From Chloroflexia bacterium SDU3-3 (GTDB taxonomy: Bacteria; Chloroflexota; Chloroflexia; Chloroflexales; Roseiflexaceae), in assembly GCA_009268125.1 (NCBI GenBank), contig WBOU01000016.1, positions 91,045-155,044 on the forward strand: a DNA stretch of 64,000 nucleotides. Reading direction: 5' to 3'. This document shows, in pieces, positions 49,515 to 62,238 of this stretch. Positions within the stretch are counted from its first letter, which is position 1. Each line of letters starts with the position of its first letter. The notes beneath the pieces were generated by a model. That model was given only the letters and a program-made list of their open reading frames with translations, made no database searches and was not told where the DNA came from. The translations under genes were made by a program, and so were the position numbers.

Positions 49515-50539
49515 GGCGCGCTCCCCGCCGCCTCGTCGGCGTCGCCGAAGCCCCAGCGCCGATCCACCACATACAGTGGGCGATGGCGCACCTCATCCTG
49601 CATGCGCCCCAGGTACTCGCCGATCACGCCCAAGCCCATCAGCTGCATGCTGCCCAGGAACAGCACCGCCACCAGCGTGGTGGCCTGCCCCAGCAGCGGC
49701 TGGTCGGCCCCAAAAAGCCGCAGGACAATCACCGCCAGAATGGCCAGCACGCTCACCAGCGCCAGCGCGAAGCCGATGTAGGTCGAGAGCTGCAGCGGCA
49801 CATACGAGAAGCTGGTGATCGCATCCAGCGCAAATCGCACCATCTTGCCCAGCGTAAACGCGCTGCTGCCCGCGAAGCGCGGCTGGCGCTTGTAGGCCAC
49901 GCCCACCTGCCGGAAACCCACCCAGCTCACCATCCCGCGCAGAAAGCGATGGTGCTCGGGCATCTCGCGCAACGCCACCAGCACACGCCGGTCCATCAGC
50001 CGAAAGTCGCCGGTATCCAGCGGGATGTCCACATTCGTGATCGCGCGGATCAGGCGGTAGAACCCGCTGGCGCTGGCCCGCTTGAACCATGTCTCGCCCG
50101 CCCGCTCGCTACGCACGCCGTAGATCACGTCGTAGCCCTGCCGCCAGCGCGCCACCATGTCGGGGATCACCTCGGGCGGGTCTTGTAAGTCGGCATCCAT
50201 CATCACAATCGCCCGCCCGCGCGCCACATCCAGCCCCGCCGTGGCCGCCGCCTGAAAGCCAAAGTTGCGCGAGAGGCTCACGCCGCGCACATGCGCATCA
50301 TCCGCGCACAGCGCCGCGATCGTCGCCGCCGACTGGTCACGGCTGCCGTCGTTCACCAGCACCAGCTCCCAGCGCTCGCCCAGCGCAGCCATCACCTTGG
50401 CCACCCGCCGGTGCAGCTCGGGCAGGCTCTCGGCCTCGTTATGCACAGGAACCACAACAGAAAATGTTGGCGCGTCGCTTGCCGCTGGCATCACCAGCGC
50501 AGGCAGCGCAACCGGGCGCTGCGAAGGTATGACGGTCAT
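49505..50539 (-). CDS. GT2-family polyprenyl-phosphate glycosyltransferase (DPM1/GtrB-like)
   Basis: A 344-aa protein. The GT-A domain has FSVVVPVHNEAESLPELHRR, LVNDGSRDQS and the metal-binding MMDADLQDPPEVI. Two C-terminal membrane helices (about 245-310) anchor it. This architecture loads a sugar from a nucleotide donor onto undecaprenyl or dolichyl phosphate. The partner GT39 gene starts within its end. The sugar is not known. Confidence 0.9.
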   Translation of the reverse strand: MTVIPSQRPVALPALVMPAASDAPTFSVVVPVHNEAESLPELHRRVAKVMAALGERWELVLVNDGSRDQSAATIAALCADDAHVRGVSLSRNFGFQAAATAGLDVARGRAIVMMDADLQDPPEVIPDMVARWRQGYDVIYGVRSERAGETWFKRASASGFYRLIRAITNVDIPLDTGDFRLMDRRVLVALREMPEHHRFLRGMVSWVGFRQVGVAYKRQPRFAGSSAFTLGKMVRFALDAITSFSYVPLQLSTYIGFALALVSVLAILAVIVLRLFGADQPLLGQATTLVAVLFLGSMQLMGLGVIGEYLGRMQDEVRHRPLYVVDRRWGFGDADEAAGSAPWE

Positions 50540-50710
50540 AATCTCATCCTCCCAGGTATCGCGTTCAACGGCTTCTTTGCTGCCGTCAGCGTAGCAGAAG
50601 GATGTTCAGATGATGTTTGCGACCCTTTGACATCCGATGAAATCACCGCGTTGCCAGCCGCGCCGCGCTATACTACAATCCAGCACACACCCGCCACGAA
50701 AGGAGCCACC

Positions 50711-51670
50711 ATGGCAGAGACCAACGCCGCGCTGCCGATGCGCAGCTTCGGCCCATCCTCCATCCAGGTCACGCCCATCTGCATCGGCTGCGCCCCGCTG
50801 GGCAGCATGCCCGAGGTCTTCGGCTACGGCGTCAGCGAGCAGGATGCCATCGCCACGCTCGACGCCGCCTTCGACAGCCCGATCAACTTCCTCGACACGG
50901 CGGCGGCCTACGGCGATGGCGAGAGCGAGCGCCGCATCGGGCTGGCCATCCAGCGGCGCGGCGGCCTGCCCCAGGGCGTGGTAGTGGCCACCAAGGCCGA
51001 CCGCGACCTGCACACCGGCGACTTCAGCGGCGAGCAGATGCGCCGATCGATCGAGCGCAGCCAGCGCCTGCTGGGCATGGAGTTCCTGCCTATCGTCTAC
51101 CTGCACGATCCCGAGAACACCTCCTACGAGGAAATCATGAAAACCGGCGGGGCCGCCGAGACCCTGCTGCGACTGAAAGAGCAGGGCGCGATCGGCATCG
51201 TTGGGATGGCGGGAGGCCCCGTCGATCTGATGGCGCGCTACATCGAGACCGGCATGTTCGAGGCCCTGATCACCCACAACCGCTACACCTTGCTCAACCG
51301 CTCCGCCGACGAGCTGCTGACCATGGCCGCCCAGCGCGGCATGGCCGTGCTGAACGCCGCGCCCTACGGCTCGGGCATCCTCGCCAAGGGCCCCTCGGCC
51401 TACCCGCGCTACGCCTACCAGCAGGCCGAGGGACAGGTCATCCAGCGCGCCTTCACTATCGAGGGCGTCTGCAAGCGCTACGCCGTACCCCTGGCCGCCG
51501 CCGCGCTCCAGTTCTCGCTGCGCGACCCGCGCATCACCTCAACCGTGATCGGTATGACCAAGCCCGAGCGCATCCAGCAGACCGTGGAGCTTGCCAGCCA
51601 CCCCATCCCCCAAGAGCTGTGGGATGAGCTGGCCAGCCTGCCTTTCGATACCGCCGACCCGCAGGGCTAG
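50711..51670 (+). CDS. Aldo/keto reductase (D-threo-aldose dehydrogenase-like)
   Basis: A 319-aa NAD(P)-dependent oxidoreductase. The catalytic tetrad is visible in FLDTAAAYGDGESERRIG (Asp, Tyr), VVVATKAD (Lys) and IVYLHDPE (His). TSTVIGMTKPERIQQTV binds the cofactor phosphate. The closest recognisable group is the L-fucose/D-threo-aldose dehydrogenases, but substrate is inferred. AAAGGAG lies 6 nt before the ATG. It stands alone. Confidence 0.88.
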   Translation: MAETNAALPMRSFGPSSIQVTPICIGCAPLGSMPEVFGYGVSEQDAIATLDAAFDSPINFLDTAAAYGDGESERRIGLAIQRRGGLPQGVVVATKADRDLHTGDFSGEQMRRSIERSQRLLGMEFLPIVYLHDPENTSYEEIMKTGGAAETLLRLKEQGAIGIVGMAGGPVDLMARYIETGMFEALITHNRYTLLNRSADELLTMAAQRGMAVLNAAPYGSGILAKGPSAYPRYAYQQAEGQVIQRAFTIEGVCKRYAVPLAAAALQFSLRDPRITSTVIGMTKPERIQQTVELASHPIPQELWDELASLPFDTADPQG

Positions 51671-51678
51671 CACGCACA

Positions 51679-51710
51679 AGCGCCGCCGCCCTCGTTTGGG
51701 CGGCGGCGCT
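51679..51710. terminator. Terminator between convergent genes
   Basis: AGCGCCGCCGCCC pairs with GGGCGGCGGCGCT, 13 bp, loop of 6. Confidence 0.8.
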
Positions 51711-51739
51711 CGCATTCCCACAGCTTGTACACAGCCAGC

Positions 51740-52393
51740 CTAGCCCTCCAGCTCCTTCAGCACGCCCAGCGCCGCCAGGATGTCGGGCACCACATAGTCG
51801 GCCAGCGGGTGGTCGGGGGCGCTCGGCTCATCGCTCAGCAGAATAGTCGTCATCCCCAGCTGGTGCGCGGGCACTAAATTCTGCGGCGTGTCCTCCACAA
51901 ACGCCAGCTCGCTGGGCGGCACACCCAGAGCCGCCACCACCCGCTCGTACGCCGAGAGGCTGGGCTTGGCGTCGAAGCCGTGGTAGCGCAGGTCGAAGAT
52001 CTGCGCAAAGTGCCGCTCGATACCCAGCGCCTTCAGCACCCGCTGGGCGTGCTCGATCGGCGAGTTGGTGAAGATCGACTTCGGCGTGACGATGCCGCCC
52101 AGCCGCGTGTCTAGCTCGGCATCCAGCGCTAGAAAAGCACTGATCTCCATATCATGGATGTAGTGCAGATAGTCCTCAACATCCACCATATCGCCATAGT
52201 TCAGCTGCAGACCGCGCAGCGTCGTGCCATAGGTGCTAAAGTAGCTCTCGCGGACCTTCTGCGCCTCTTCCTCATCCAGATGCAGGAAATTTCGCACATA
52301 CTCAGCGATTCGCACATCAAACATCGGCATGATGCCAGAAGTGCTCGGATAGAGCGTATTATCAAGATCGAATAGAATATGTGAGATTGTCAT
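51740..52393 (-). CDS. HAD-superfamily phosphatase, pyrimidine 5'-nucleotidase-like
   Basis: A 217-aa protein. HAD motif I is LFDLDNTLYP, with the nucleophile and acid Asp; motif II is IFTNSP; motif III the Lys in FDAKPS; motif IV FVEDTPQNL. The helical cap and the wording LFDLDNTLYPSTSGIM match the SDT1/YjjG-like pyrimidine 5'-nucleotidases. It would hydrolyse UMP/CMP or other small phosphates. No operon partner. Confidence 0.85.
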   Translation of the reverse strand: MTISHILFDLDNTLYPSTSGIMPMFDVRIAEYVRNFLHLDEEEAQKVRESYFSTYGTTLRGLQLNYGDMVDVEDYLHYIHDMEISAFLALDAELDTRLGGIVTPKSIFTNSPIEHAQRVLKALGIERHFAQIFDLRYHGFDAKPSLSAYERVVAALGVPPSELAFVEDTPQNLVPAHQLGMTTILLSDEPSAPDHPLADYVVPDILAALGVLKELEG

Positions 52394-52510
52394 AGACTTA
52401 TTGCCTTACCCTCTATAGCAACAGTGCAGCTTTTGCACCGTGGTATCAGCGTACAAAATTTCCTCGGGCAAAGCAATAGGCCAGCGCCGTATCTCACCGC
52501 AAAAATGCAC

Positions 52511-52545
52511 AAAAAAGGCGCAGGCATCAAACTGATGCCTGCGCC
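52511..52545 (-). terminator. Terminator of the riboflavin-transport operon
   Basis: On the minus strand a 13-bp perfect stem (GGCGCAGGCATCA and complement) is followed by six T. The gap 52394-52559 holds nothing else. Confidence 0.9.
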
Positions 52546-52559
52546 TAGCCCCTAGCTCG

Positions 52560-53594
52560 CTACTTGGGCAAAAAGTCATTGGTATAGGCTTTATCAAGTG
52601 CCACATCGGTCTTCAGAATCCCGCTGTCGCGCAGGAAGGTGGCGGTCGCCTGCCAGCTGGTGCTCTCGGTGTAGCCCAGGCCGTGGGCCACGGTCGCATC
52701 GCTCTGCCAGTAGCCGATCGTGGCATCCAGCACGCGCTGCTGCAGCTTTTGGCCCGCCGCATCCGCGCCCTTCAGCTCGGGGATAAAATCCAGGCTGGCG
52801 GCAAACGCCCCGCTGGGGTCGCTGATCGCATCCTGCATACCGTGCAGCGTGGCCTTCAGGAAGCCACGCACCAGCTCCGGCTGCTCGCTGATCAGCTTCT
52901 CGCTGGTGATGATCCCATCCGAGGCCAGCGGGAAGTAGTCGGACACCTTGATCACATTCAGATCGAGCCCGGCCTGCTGCAGCTGGATCGGCTCGTTGTT
53001 GCCGTAGCCGCTGGCCACCTGCACCTTGTCCTCGCTTAGCGCGGCCACCTGGTTGAACCCAACCTCCTGGATGTTCAGGTCGCTCTCGGGGATCTTGGTG
53101 GCGTACAGCAGGGCCTGCAGACCCACATACGCCGCCCCAAAGCGCCCTGGAATACCCACCGACTTGCCCCTCAGATCCTCGGGCTTCACAATCTTCTGGT
53201 CGGCCTTGCTGTAGAACACCGTCGCAAAGCGCTGGCTGTTGGTCGCCACCGTCACGATCGGCAGGCCCTGCGCGCGGGCCAGCAGCACCATGTCGCCGCC
53301 CGCCATGCCAAACTGCGCCGTGCCCTGCGCCACCCGCTGGATCGAGTCGGTCTCATACTTATAGTCGAAGCTCACATCCAGCCCTTCGGCGGCATAGTAG
53401 CCCTTGGCCACCGCCACGTAGAAGTGGGCAAACTGCACATTCGGCACATAGGGCATCGCAATCGTCACCGGCGTCAGCGCGCCAGCCGTGGCCGCAGGCG
53501 CGCTAGGCAGCGCCGTCGCCGCACCTGTGGCGGTAGACCCGCATGCCGCCAGCACCGCCATCGCCACCATCAGAGGAAATACCCGCCATCGCAT
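52560..53594 (-). CDS. ribY: Riboflavin ABC transporter substrate-binding lipoprotein (RibY-like)
   Basis: A 344-aa NMT1/THI5-like solute-binding protein. The signal peptide ends in the lipobox VLAAC; a Thr/Ala linker follows, then IAMPYVPNVQFAHFYVAVAKGYYAAEGLDVSF, the family signature. NMT1-like proteins are often taken for thiamine-precursor binders, but the operon is led by an FMN riboswitch, as known for ribXY of Chloroflexi, so riboflavin is the likely ligand. GAGGAG lies upstream of the ATG at 53594. A strong terminator follows. Confidence 0.82.
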   Translation of the reverse strand: MRWRVFPLMVAMAVLAACGSTATGAATALPSAPAATAGALTPVTIAMPYVPNVQFAHFYVAVAKGYYAAEGLDVSFDYKYETDSIQRVAQGTAQFGMAGGDMVLLARAQGLPIVTVATNSQRFATVFYSKADQKIVKPEDLRGKSVGIPGRFGAAYVGLQALLYATKIPESDLNIQEVGFNQVAALSEDKVQVASGYGNNEPIQLQQAGLDLNVIKVSDYFPLASDGIITSEKLISEQPELVRGFLKATLHGMQDAISDPSGAFAASLDFIPELKGADAAGQKLQQRVLDATIGYWQSDATVAHGLGYTESTSWQATATFLRDSGILKTDVALDKAYTNDFLPK

Positions 53595-53706
53595 ACAGCC
53601 TTGCTCCTCACACGTAATAGGATAAAAAACACCCGCCAGCGGCCAGCGCGGGCGTCGGCCCAGCGCAGCCAGCGGCAAACACAGCATCGGGAGGAAAGGA
53701 GGGGCG

Positions 53707-54534
53707 CTACGGCTCCCAGCGGATCAGCAGGCGCTCGGCCAGGGCCGCCGCCAGGTAGTAGAGCATGGTCAGCAGCGCCAACGTCAGCAGCGCGGCAAAC
53801 ATCAGCGGCGTGTCAAACAGGCCGCGCGCGATGTTGATCAGCGCGCCCAGGCCAGTGCTGCCGCCCACGAACTCGCCCACCACCGCGCCGGTGGTGGCCA
53901 GCGCCAGGCCTGCCTTCACCCCTGCGAAGATGCCCGGCAGCGCCAGCGGCAGCTCCACCGCGCGCAGCAGCTCCCAGCGGCTCGCACCATCCAGCTTGGC
54001 GGCCTCGATCACCTCGCGAGGCACGCTGCGCAGGGCCACGATCGTGCTGCTGAGAATGGGAAAGAAGGTGACGAGCGCCGCGATCAAGGTCTTCGAGCGG
54101 ATATCCGCGCCGATCCAGAGGATGATCAGCGGCGCGATCGCCACGATCGGCACGGCCTGAGTGGCGGCGATCTGCGGTGCCAGGATGCGCTCCAGCCGGG
54201 GCGCGTGGGCCAGCACATAGCCCAGCACCAGGCTCACCGCCAGCGCCAGCCCAAAGCCGCCCAGCGACTCGCCCAGCGTCCACATGGTGTGGCCCAGCAG
54301 CGTGCCGCGCTGCATCTCCATCAGCCAGCGCTGCAGCACCGCCTCGGGCGTGGGCAGGATAAACGCGGGGTAATCCTGCCAGAGCACCAGCCCGCGCCAC
54401 AGCCCCAGCACCACCAGCAGCGACAGCAGCGCCCACACCCCATAGGGCACATTGCGCGCGGCATCGCCCGCCCGCCCCAGCTTCTGCGCCGAACTCCGGC
54501 TATAGGTCAGCACCTGGCCACGCATCACATCCAT
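53707..54534 (-). CDS. ribX: Riboflavin ABC transporter permease (RibX-like)
   Basis: A 275-aa BPD-type permease (SsuC/TauC family) with about six helices and the EAA loop VIEAAKLDGASRWELLRAVELPLALPG. I chose the ATG at 54534 (MDVMRGQ): a longer frame would translate through the riboswitch terminator, and GAGG lies 6 nt upstream of this ATG. It is the first gene after the FMN riboswitch. The binding protein follows after 112 nt. No ATPase gene is present in the operon or elsewhere nearby. Confidence 0.85.
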   Translation of the reverse strand: MDVMRGQVLTYSRSSAQKLGRAGDAARNVPYGVWALLSLLVVLGLWRGLVLWQDYPAFILPTPEAVLQRWLMEMQRGTLLGHTMWTLGESLGGFGLALAVSLVLGYVLAHAPRLERILAPQIAATQAVPIVAIAPLIILWIGADIRSKTLIAALVTFFPILSSTIVALRSVPREVIEAAKLDGASRWELLRAVELPLALPGIFAGVKAGLALATTGAVVGEFVGGSTGLGALINIARGLFDTPLMFAALLTLALLTMLYYLAAALAERLLIRWEP

Positions 54535-54552
54535 GGTCGCCTCACCCCAATC

Positions 54553-54582
54553 AAAAAGCCCCAAGGTCAGAGACCTCGGGGC
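54553..54582 (-). terminator. Regulated intrinsic terminator of the FMN riboswitch
   Basis: On the minus strand GCCCCGAGGT and ACCTTGGGGC form a 10-bp stem with one GU pair and loop CTCTG, followed by T5. It ends 18 nt before the ribX start. This is the expected off-state of transcriptional control. Confidence 0.85.
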
Positions 54583-54694
54583 ATCACAAACTGCATACCG
54601 CCACACAACGAAAGCGAAGCATACGCCAAGCGGCGCTGCCTCGCATCATCGCGTAAGCAACAGCTCGAAGACGGCATGCCTAGGCACGCCGTGC

Positions 54695-54820
54695 GATCTT
54701 CTTCCATCCGGACTATACCGTCGGCCCTGGATTCTCACCAAGTCCTGCCTCTCGGCTCGCGGGCTTATGTGGCACGCCACCATCACCGCCGATCAGGAAT
54801 TTCACCTTGCCCCGAAGATC
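54695..54820 (-). ncRNA. FMN riboswitch (RFN element)
   Basis: Read on the minus strand, the aptamer has the closing helix P1 GATCTTC/GAAGATC, GGGGCAAGGTGAAATTCC at the 5' side, CCTGATCGGCGGTGATG, GCCCGCGAGCC, AATCCAGGGCCGACGGTAT and the 3' core AGTCCGGATGGAAGAAGA. All match the RFN consensus in order. A hairpin at 54671-54692 and the terminator at 54553 form the expression platform. Bound FMN would end transcription before ribX. Confidence 0.95.
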
Positions 54821-54841
54821 TGTGTTTTTATGTTCGCCTGA

Positions 54842-54870
54842 AGCATAGCATCGAAAAAAGCACTTGTCAA
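54842..54870 (-). promoter_or_regulatory. Promoter of the FMN-riboswitch transcript
   Basis: On the minus strand TTGACA (54865-54870) and TATGCT (54842-54847) are 17 bp apart. Transcription would start near 54835, 15 nt before P1. From 54871 to 55194 I see no gene or RNA. Confidence 0.8.
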
Positions 54871-55194
54871 ATAGTGAAAGTTGCACCCTTTGGTCAACAT
54901 TCGTGGTATGATCACAACTTTACCGCGATACAATGCTTTTTGAGGAGAATCTCATATTTTTCACACCCCATTTAATTCAAGCGTAGGCTAGCATATCTCG
55001 GGCACTGATCACCCCAAAAAACATAGCCTACACACAAGCGGCAATGTTCTATCTGATTTGCTATCCCCAAAAAGCCGGAGCGCACCCGTTTATTCCCATG
55101 CAGCAAAAAGGCCCACAGGCCAGATACCATCTTATTAAGGCGAAAGGATAATCCCAACGGGAACACAACAGTAAGCGCATCACAAGGCGCTGGT

Positions 55195-55223
55195 TTGACA
55201 AGTTTTGGCTTCTCGGCTATACT
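55195..55223 (+). promoter_or_regulatory. Promoter of tRNA-Pro
   Basis: TTGACA (55195-55200) and TATACT (55218-55223), 17-bp spacing, 10 bp upstream of the tRNA. Confidence 0.85.
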
Positions 55224-55233
55224 TCTTGGCCAT

Positions 55234-55310
<77 letters not shown>

Positions 55311-55464
55311 CTCTTCTCTACAATACAAGCTATCTTGGCGGGGATCCTCTCCTCGTGGGGTAGAACACGGCAAAGTGCATGTGCAACCTTTTCTTCTACT
55401 AGTACGTCTTACTAGTGAAGATCGCGTTGGACATGTCTTCGGCTTTGCTTTCTCAAAATCTCCG

Positions 55465-55493
55465 TTGACATTTCACAACCATCAGTGTATACT
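55465..55493 (+). promoter_or_regulatory. Promoter of the sigma factor gene
   Basis: TTGACA (55465-55470) and TATACT (55488-55493), 17-bp spacing, giving a leader of about 160 nt. Confidence 0.8.
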
Positions 55494-55661
55494 CAGCCAA
55501 CAGTGTATGGCTAGCCCACACGCTGCTGATCACAACGCACCCTCTGACAACAGGAAACTGTTCAGCGTTTGACCTCGCGTGTCAAACACATTTGTCTCAG
55601 TAGCATGAGGGCGCGGTTCCTCCTAGGCGGGGAGCCGCGCTATGTCTTTATGGGGGGGAAA

Positions 55662-56723
<1,062 letters not shown>

Positions 56724-56747
56724 CGCAGGCCCGCAACTGTGGGTTAA

Positions 56748-56780
56748 GAAGCCCCCGCTGGCATTGCCAGCGGGGGCTTC
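56748..56780. terminator. Terminator between sigma gene and pyrG
   Basis: GAAGCCCCCGCTGGC pairs perfectly with its complement, 15 bp, loop ATT. It serves both convergent genes. Confidence 0.9.
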
Positions 56781-56798
56781 TCTACGCATCAGGAAGGG

Positions 56799-58878
<2,080 letters not shown>

Positions 58879-58934
58879 ACGACGAACCTCCGACGTGTAT
58901 TATAGCACATCTTGGCCCAGGGTTCCGCAGCTAT

Positions 58935-59612
58935 CTATGAGACTGATGGGCGCATGACGATGATCCTGGTCTGCTCGCCCTCGGCGGGCAGGTTGGTGGC
59001 GGTGATCGTGAGCTTGTCCTCCACCTGCGGCTCTTTGATGCCCATCTCCTGCAGGAAGGCATCGAGCGTACCGATCTGGGTAGTGGTGAAGCTCTGCTGC
59101 TGGCCCTCCTGAGCGTAGTGCATCGGAACCACGATGCGCGGCTCGATCTGGCCGATCACATTGGATGCCTCGGCGGGGCCGATGGTCTCGCCGCCACCCA
59201 CGGGCAGGAACAGCACGTCGACTGCGCCGATCTCCTCAAGCTGGCGGGCCGACAGCTCGTGGCCGAGATCGCCCAGGTGGCAGAACACCACATCGTCGAT
59301 GTGAACGACATAGGCGGTGTTGCGGCCGAGCTCCTCGCCCTTCTTCTTATCGTGGTAGGTCTGCACGCCTGAGATCATCACGCCGCCCACCTCATACTCG
59401 CCCGGGCCTTCGATGGTGAAGAGCTTCTCGCGCATGGGCTTGACGGCGGCGACGTTGGTGTGGTCGGGGTGGGCGTGGCTGATGGTCACGATATGCGCCG
59501 TCGGCTTGCCAATATCGAGGCCCACCGAGCGATCGTAGGGGTCGGTGAGCACAATGCCATCGCGCCCACGGATGCGGAACGAGGAATGGCCAAGAAACTG
59601 GATGTCAGGCAT
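58935..59612 (-). CDS. Metallo-beta-lactamase-fold hydrolase (UPF0173-like)
   Basis: A 225-aa protein. IQFLGHSSFRI opens the fold; the metal motif HxHxDH is ISHAHPDHTN; HLGDLGHELSARQLEEIG and VVPMHYAQE supply further ligands. It belongs to the L-ascorbate lactonase/UPF0173 group of metal-dependent hydrolases with unknown substrate. GGAG lies upstream of the ATG at 59612. recX ends 45 nt upstream, so it may be read from the recA-recX transcript. Confidence 0.87.
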   Translation of the reverse strand: MPDIQFLGHSSFRIRGRDGIVLTDPYDRSVGLDIGKPTAHIVTISHAHPDHTNVAAVKPMREKLFTIEGPGEYEVGGVMISGVQTYHDKKKGEELGRNTAYVVHIDDVVFCHLGDLGHELSARQLEEIGAVDVLFLPVGGGETIGPAEASNVIGQIEPRIVVPMHYAQEGQQQSFTTTQIGTLDAFLQEMGIKEPQVEDKLTITATNLPAEGEQTRIIVMRPSVS

Positions 59613-59657
59613 ACAATACTCCAAAAAAACAGCAGATAGCGCAGGCGGCGCAGCGGG

Positions 59658-60329
59658 CTAGGACTCGTCCTCGCCAACGCGCTGCTCCTGTAGCTCGTGC
59701 CAGAGCGTGTCGAGCACGGGTCGAATTGTATCAAATCCAAAGCCCCGCCGCTGCAGAAAACCGCCCAGCTTGCGGGTGAAGGTCATCTTGTCGGGGGCGG
59801 ATGCGTACTTCCGCAGCGCGGCGCGGGCCACAGCCATGGCCTGCTCGCCCTGGTCTCCCAGCAGCTCCTCGTCGCCCAGCACCACATCGGCGGTGTCGCG
59901 GGCGATGCCCTTGCGCCGCAGCTCGTCGCGCAGCGCGCCCTTGCCGCGCGGGTTCATCAGCATGCGGTTCTCGACCCAGCGGCGGGCGAAGGCGGCGTCA
60001 TCCACCAGGCCCAGGCCAGTGAGGCGCTCGATCACGCGGTCGATCACCTCGGGGGCGTACTCCTTGCGCCGCAGCTTGTCGCGCAGCTCGGATGTGGAGC
60101 GCGGGCGTGCCTCCAGGGCGCGCAGGGCGGCCTGGAAGGCCTTGTCGGCACCCTCGGCGGCAGCGAGGCGCTCGTAGTCCTCGGCGGTCAGCTCTTTGCC
60201 GACAAACAGCGCCTCCTTGGACAGGGTGTCGAGGCTGACGCCCAGGCAGAAGGAGCCGTTGATGAAGATGTTCACCCGCTTGGGATCGTTGATCTGGGCG
60301 CGGAGCGCGGTTATTTTTCCTGCAGGCAT
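59658..60329 (-). CDS. recX: RecX regulatory protein
   Basis: A 223-aa protein that binds RecA filaments and limits their activity. Three-helix RecX repeats are visible: ALRALEARPRSTSELRDKLRRKEYAPEVIDRVIERLTGLGLVDDAAFARRWVENR, then GKGALRDELRRKGI and KLGGFLQRRGFGFDTIRPVLD. A beta-rich N-terminal segment (ITALRAQINDPKRVNIFING) precedes them. It follows recA by 81 nt in the same direction, the common arrangement. Confidence 0.92.
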   Translation of the reverse strand: MPAGKITALRAQINDPKRVNIFINGSFCLGVSLDTLSKEALFVGKELTAEDYERLAAAEGADKAFQAALRALEARPRSTSELRDKLRRKEYAPEVIDRVIERLTGLGLVDDAAFARRWVENRMLMNPRGKGALRDELRRKGIARDTADVVLGDEELLGDQGEQAMAVARAALRKYASAPDKMTFTRKLGGFLQRRGFGFDTIRPVLDTLWHELQEQRVGEDES

Positions 60330-60410
60330 GGCATTAAAAAAAGTGAGCTACCTAGCCGCCAGACGGGGTGTCGGCCAGATAGTTCACTTTCTTCTCACGA
60401 AAGATAGTCG

Positions 60411-61478
<1,068 letters not shown>

Positions 61479-61584
61479 CGCGGGGAGCCCTCCGTTTGCA
61501 GTACTCACTCGTGCTTCTCCTTAGGTTACTCTACTACACCGCGCGAGGCTTGTCAACGCGGCAAACGCGCTTGGATATGTCGGC

Positions 61585-61613
61585 ATTATAGCACGAGTGT
61601 TCGCTAAAGACAA
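61585..61613 (-). promoter_or_regulatory. recA promoter with LexA-like box
   Basis: On the minus strand TTGTCT (61608-61613) and TATAAT (61585-61590) are 17 bp apart. The spacer contains CGAACACTCGTGC (61591-61603), a one-sided match to CGAAC-RNRY-GTTC: the left half is exact, the right half has changes. Confidence 0.65.
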
Positions 61614-61654
61614 GAACAAGTTTTCGGCTTTGCACGGCCTGTGTGTGCTGGAGA

Positions 61655-61780
61655 TTCTTTACCACGAAGACGCGAAGGCTCGAAAATTCATTAACCACCA
61701 AGACACCAAGAAAAAGGATGAATATCACGAGGGCGCGAAGAGAACAAAGCCCGATTTGCCACCAAGGTAGCAAGGAGAAC
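61655..61780 (+). repeat. Octamer repeat, copy 9
   Basis: CACGAAGA-CGCGAAGG, CACCAAGA-CACCAAGA, CACGAGGG-CGCGAAGA and CACCAAGG-TAGCAAGG occur in that order, upstream of recA. The flank GATTCTTTACCAC recalls copies 1 and 7. Confidence 0.8.
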
Positions 61781-61861
61781 GCATAGACGCCGTTCGGCTT
61801 TCTTGAGCGTTCCAGCGGGGCATGCGAATATGCTATACTCCCTCGGACAAGGAGGGCGGCT

Positions 61862-62212
61862 ATGCCTGTTGCCTATCGCGAGTTTGCTGCTGTGGATAAC
61901 GCCGTGCGCCGCAGGGCCGACGCCAGCAGCTTCCGCGTGACGTATACCGAGACGATGATCGAGGTCTTCCGCCGCTTTGAGAGCGATGTGGAGGACATGC
62001 TGGCGACGTTTGGCATCGGCCCGCGCTCGGGGCAGCCGCCGCGCAGCGGGTCGCTGCCGTTCCTACGCTGCGTGCTGGCCGACGAGCAGGCGCGCGCCTT
62101 CACCGTCGAGCGCTACGCCGACGGCCAGTGGCAGCTGGTCGCCGATAATGTGGGGGCGCGCAGCCTTGTAGGCTATGTGGCCGAGCGCGCAGACATGCGC
62201 GATGATGACTAA
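61862..62212 (+). CDS. Hypothetical protein, 116 aa
   Basis: I do not recognise the family. It is soluble and mixed alpha/beta, with a helix [25 protein letters not shown], a short linker and a beta part ([32 protein letters not shown]). AAGGAGG lies 6 nt before the ATG; TGC-TATACT at about 61830-61838 is an extended -10. The tandem FKBP gene follows after 26 nt. Confidence 0.6.
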   Translation: MPVAYREFAAVDNAVRRRADASSFRVTYTETMIEVFRRFESDVEDMLATFGIGPRSGQPPRSGSLPFLRCVLADEQARAFTVERYADGQWQLVADNVGARSLVGYVAERADMRDDD

Positions 62213-62238
62213 TACGTGACTTGAAAGGATGTGACCGG

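Noticed and set aside
52560..54534. Thiamine-precursor (ThiY/ThiX) transporter
   Set aside because: The NMT1/THI5 fold suggests it, but the leader is an FMN riboswitch and lacks the TPP core CTGAGA and ACCTGATCTGG.
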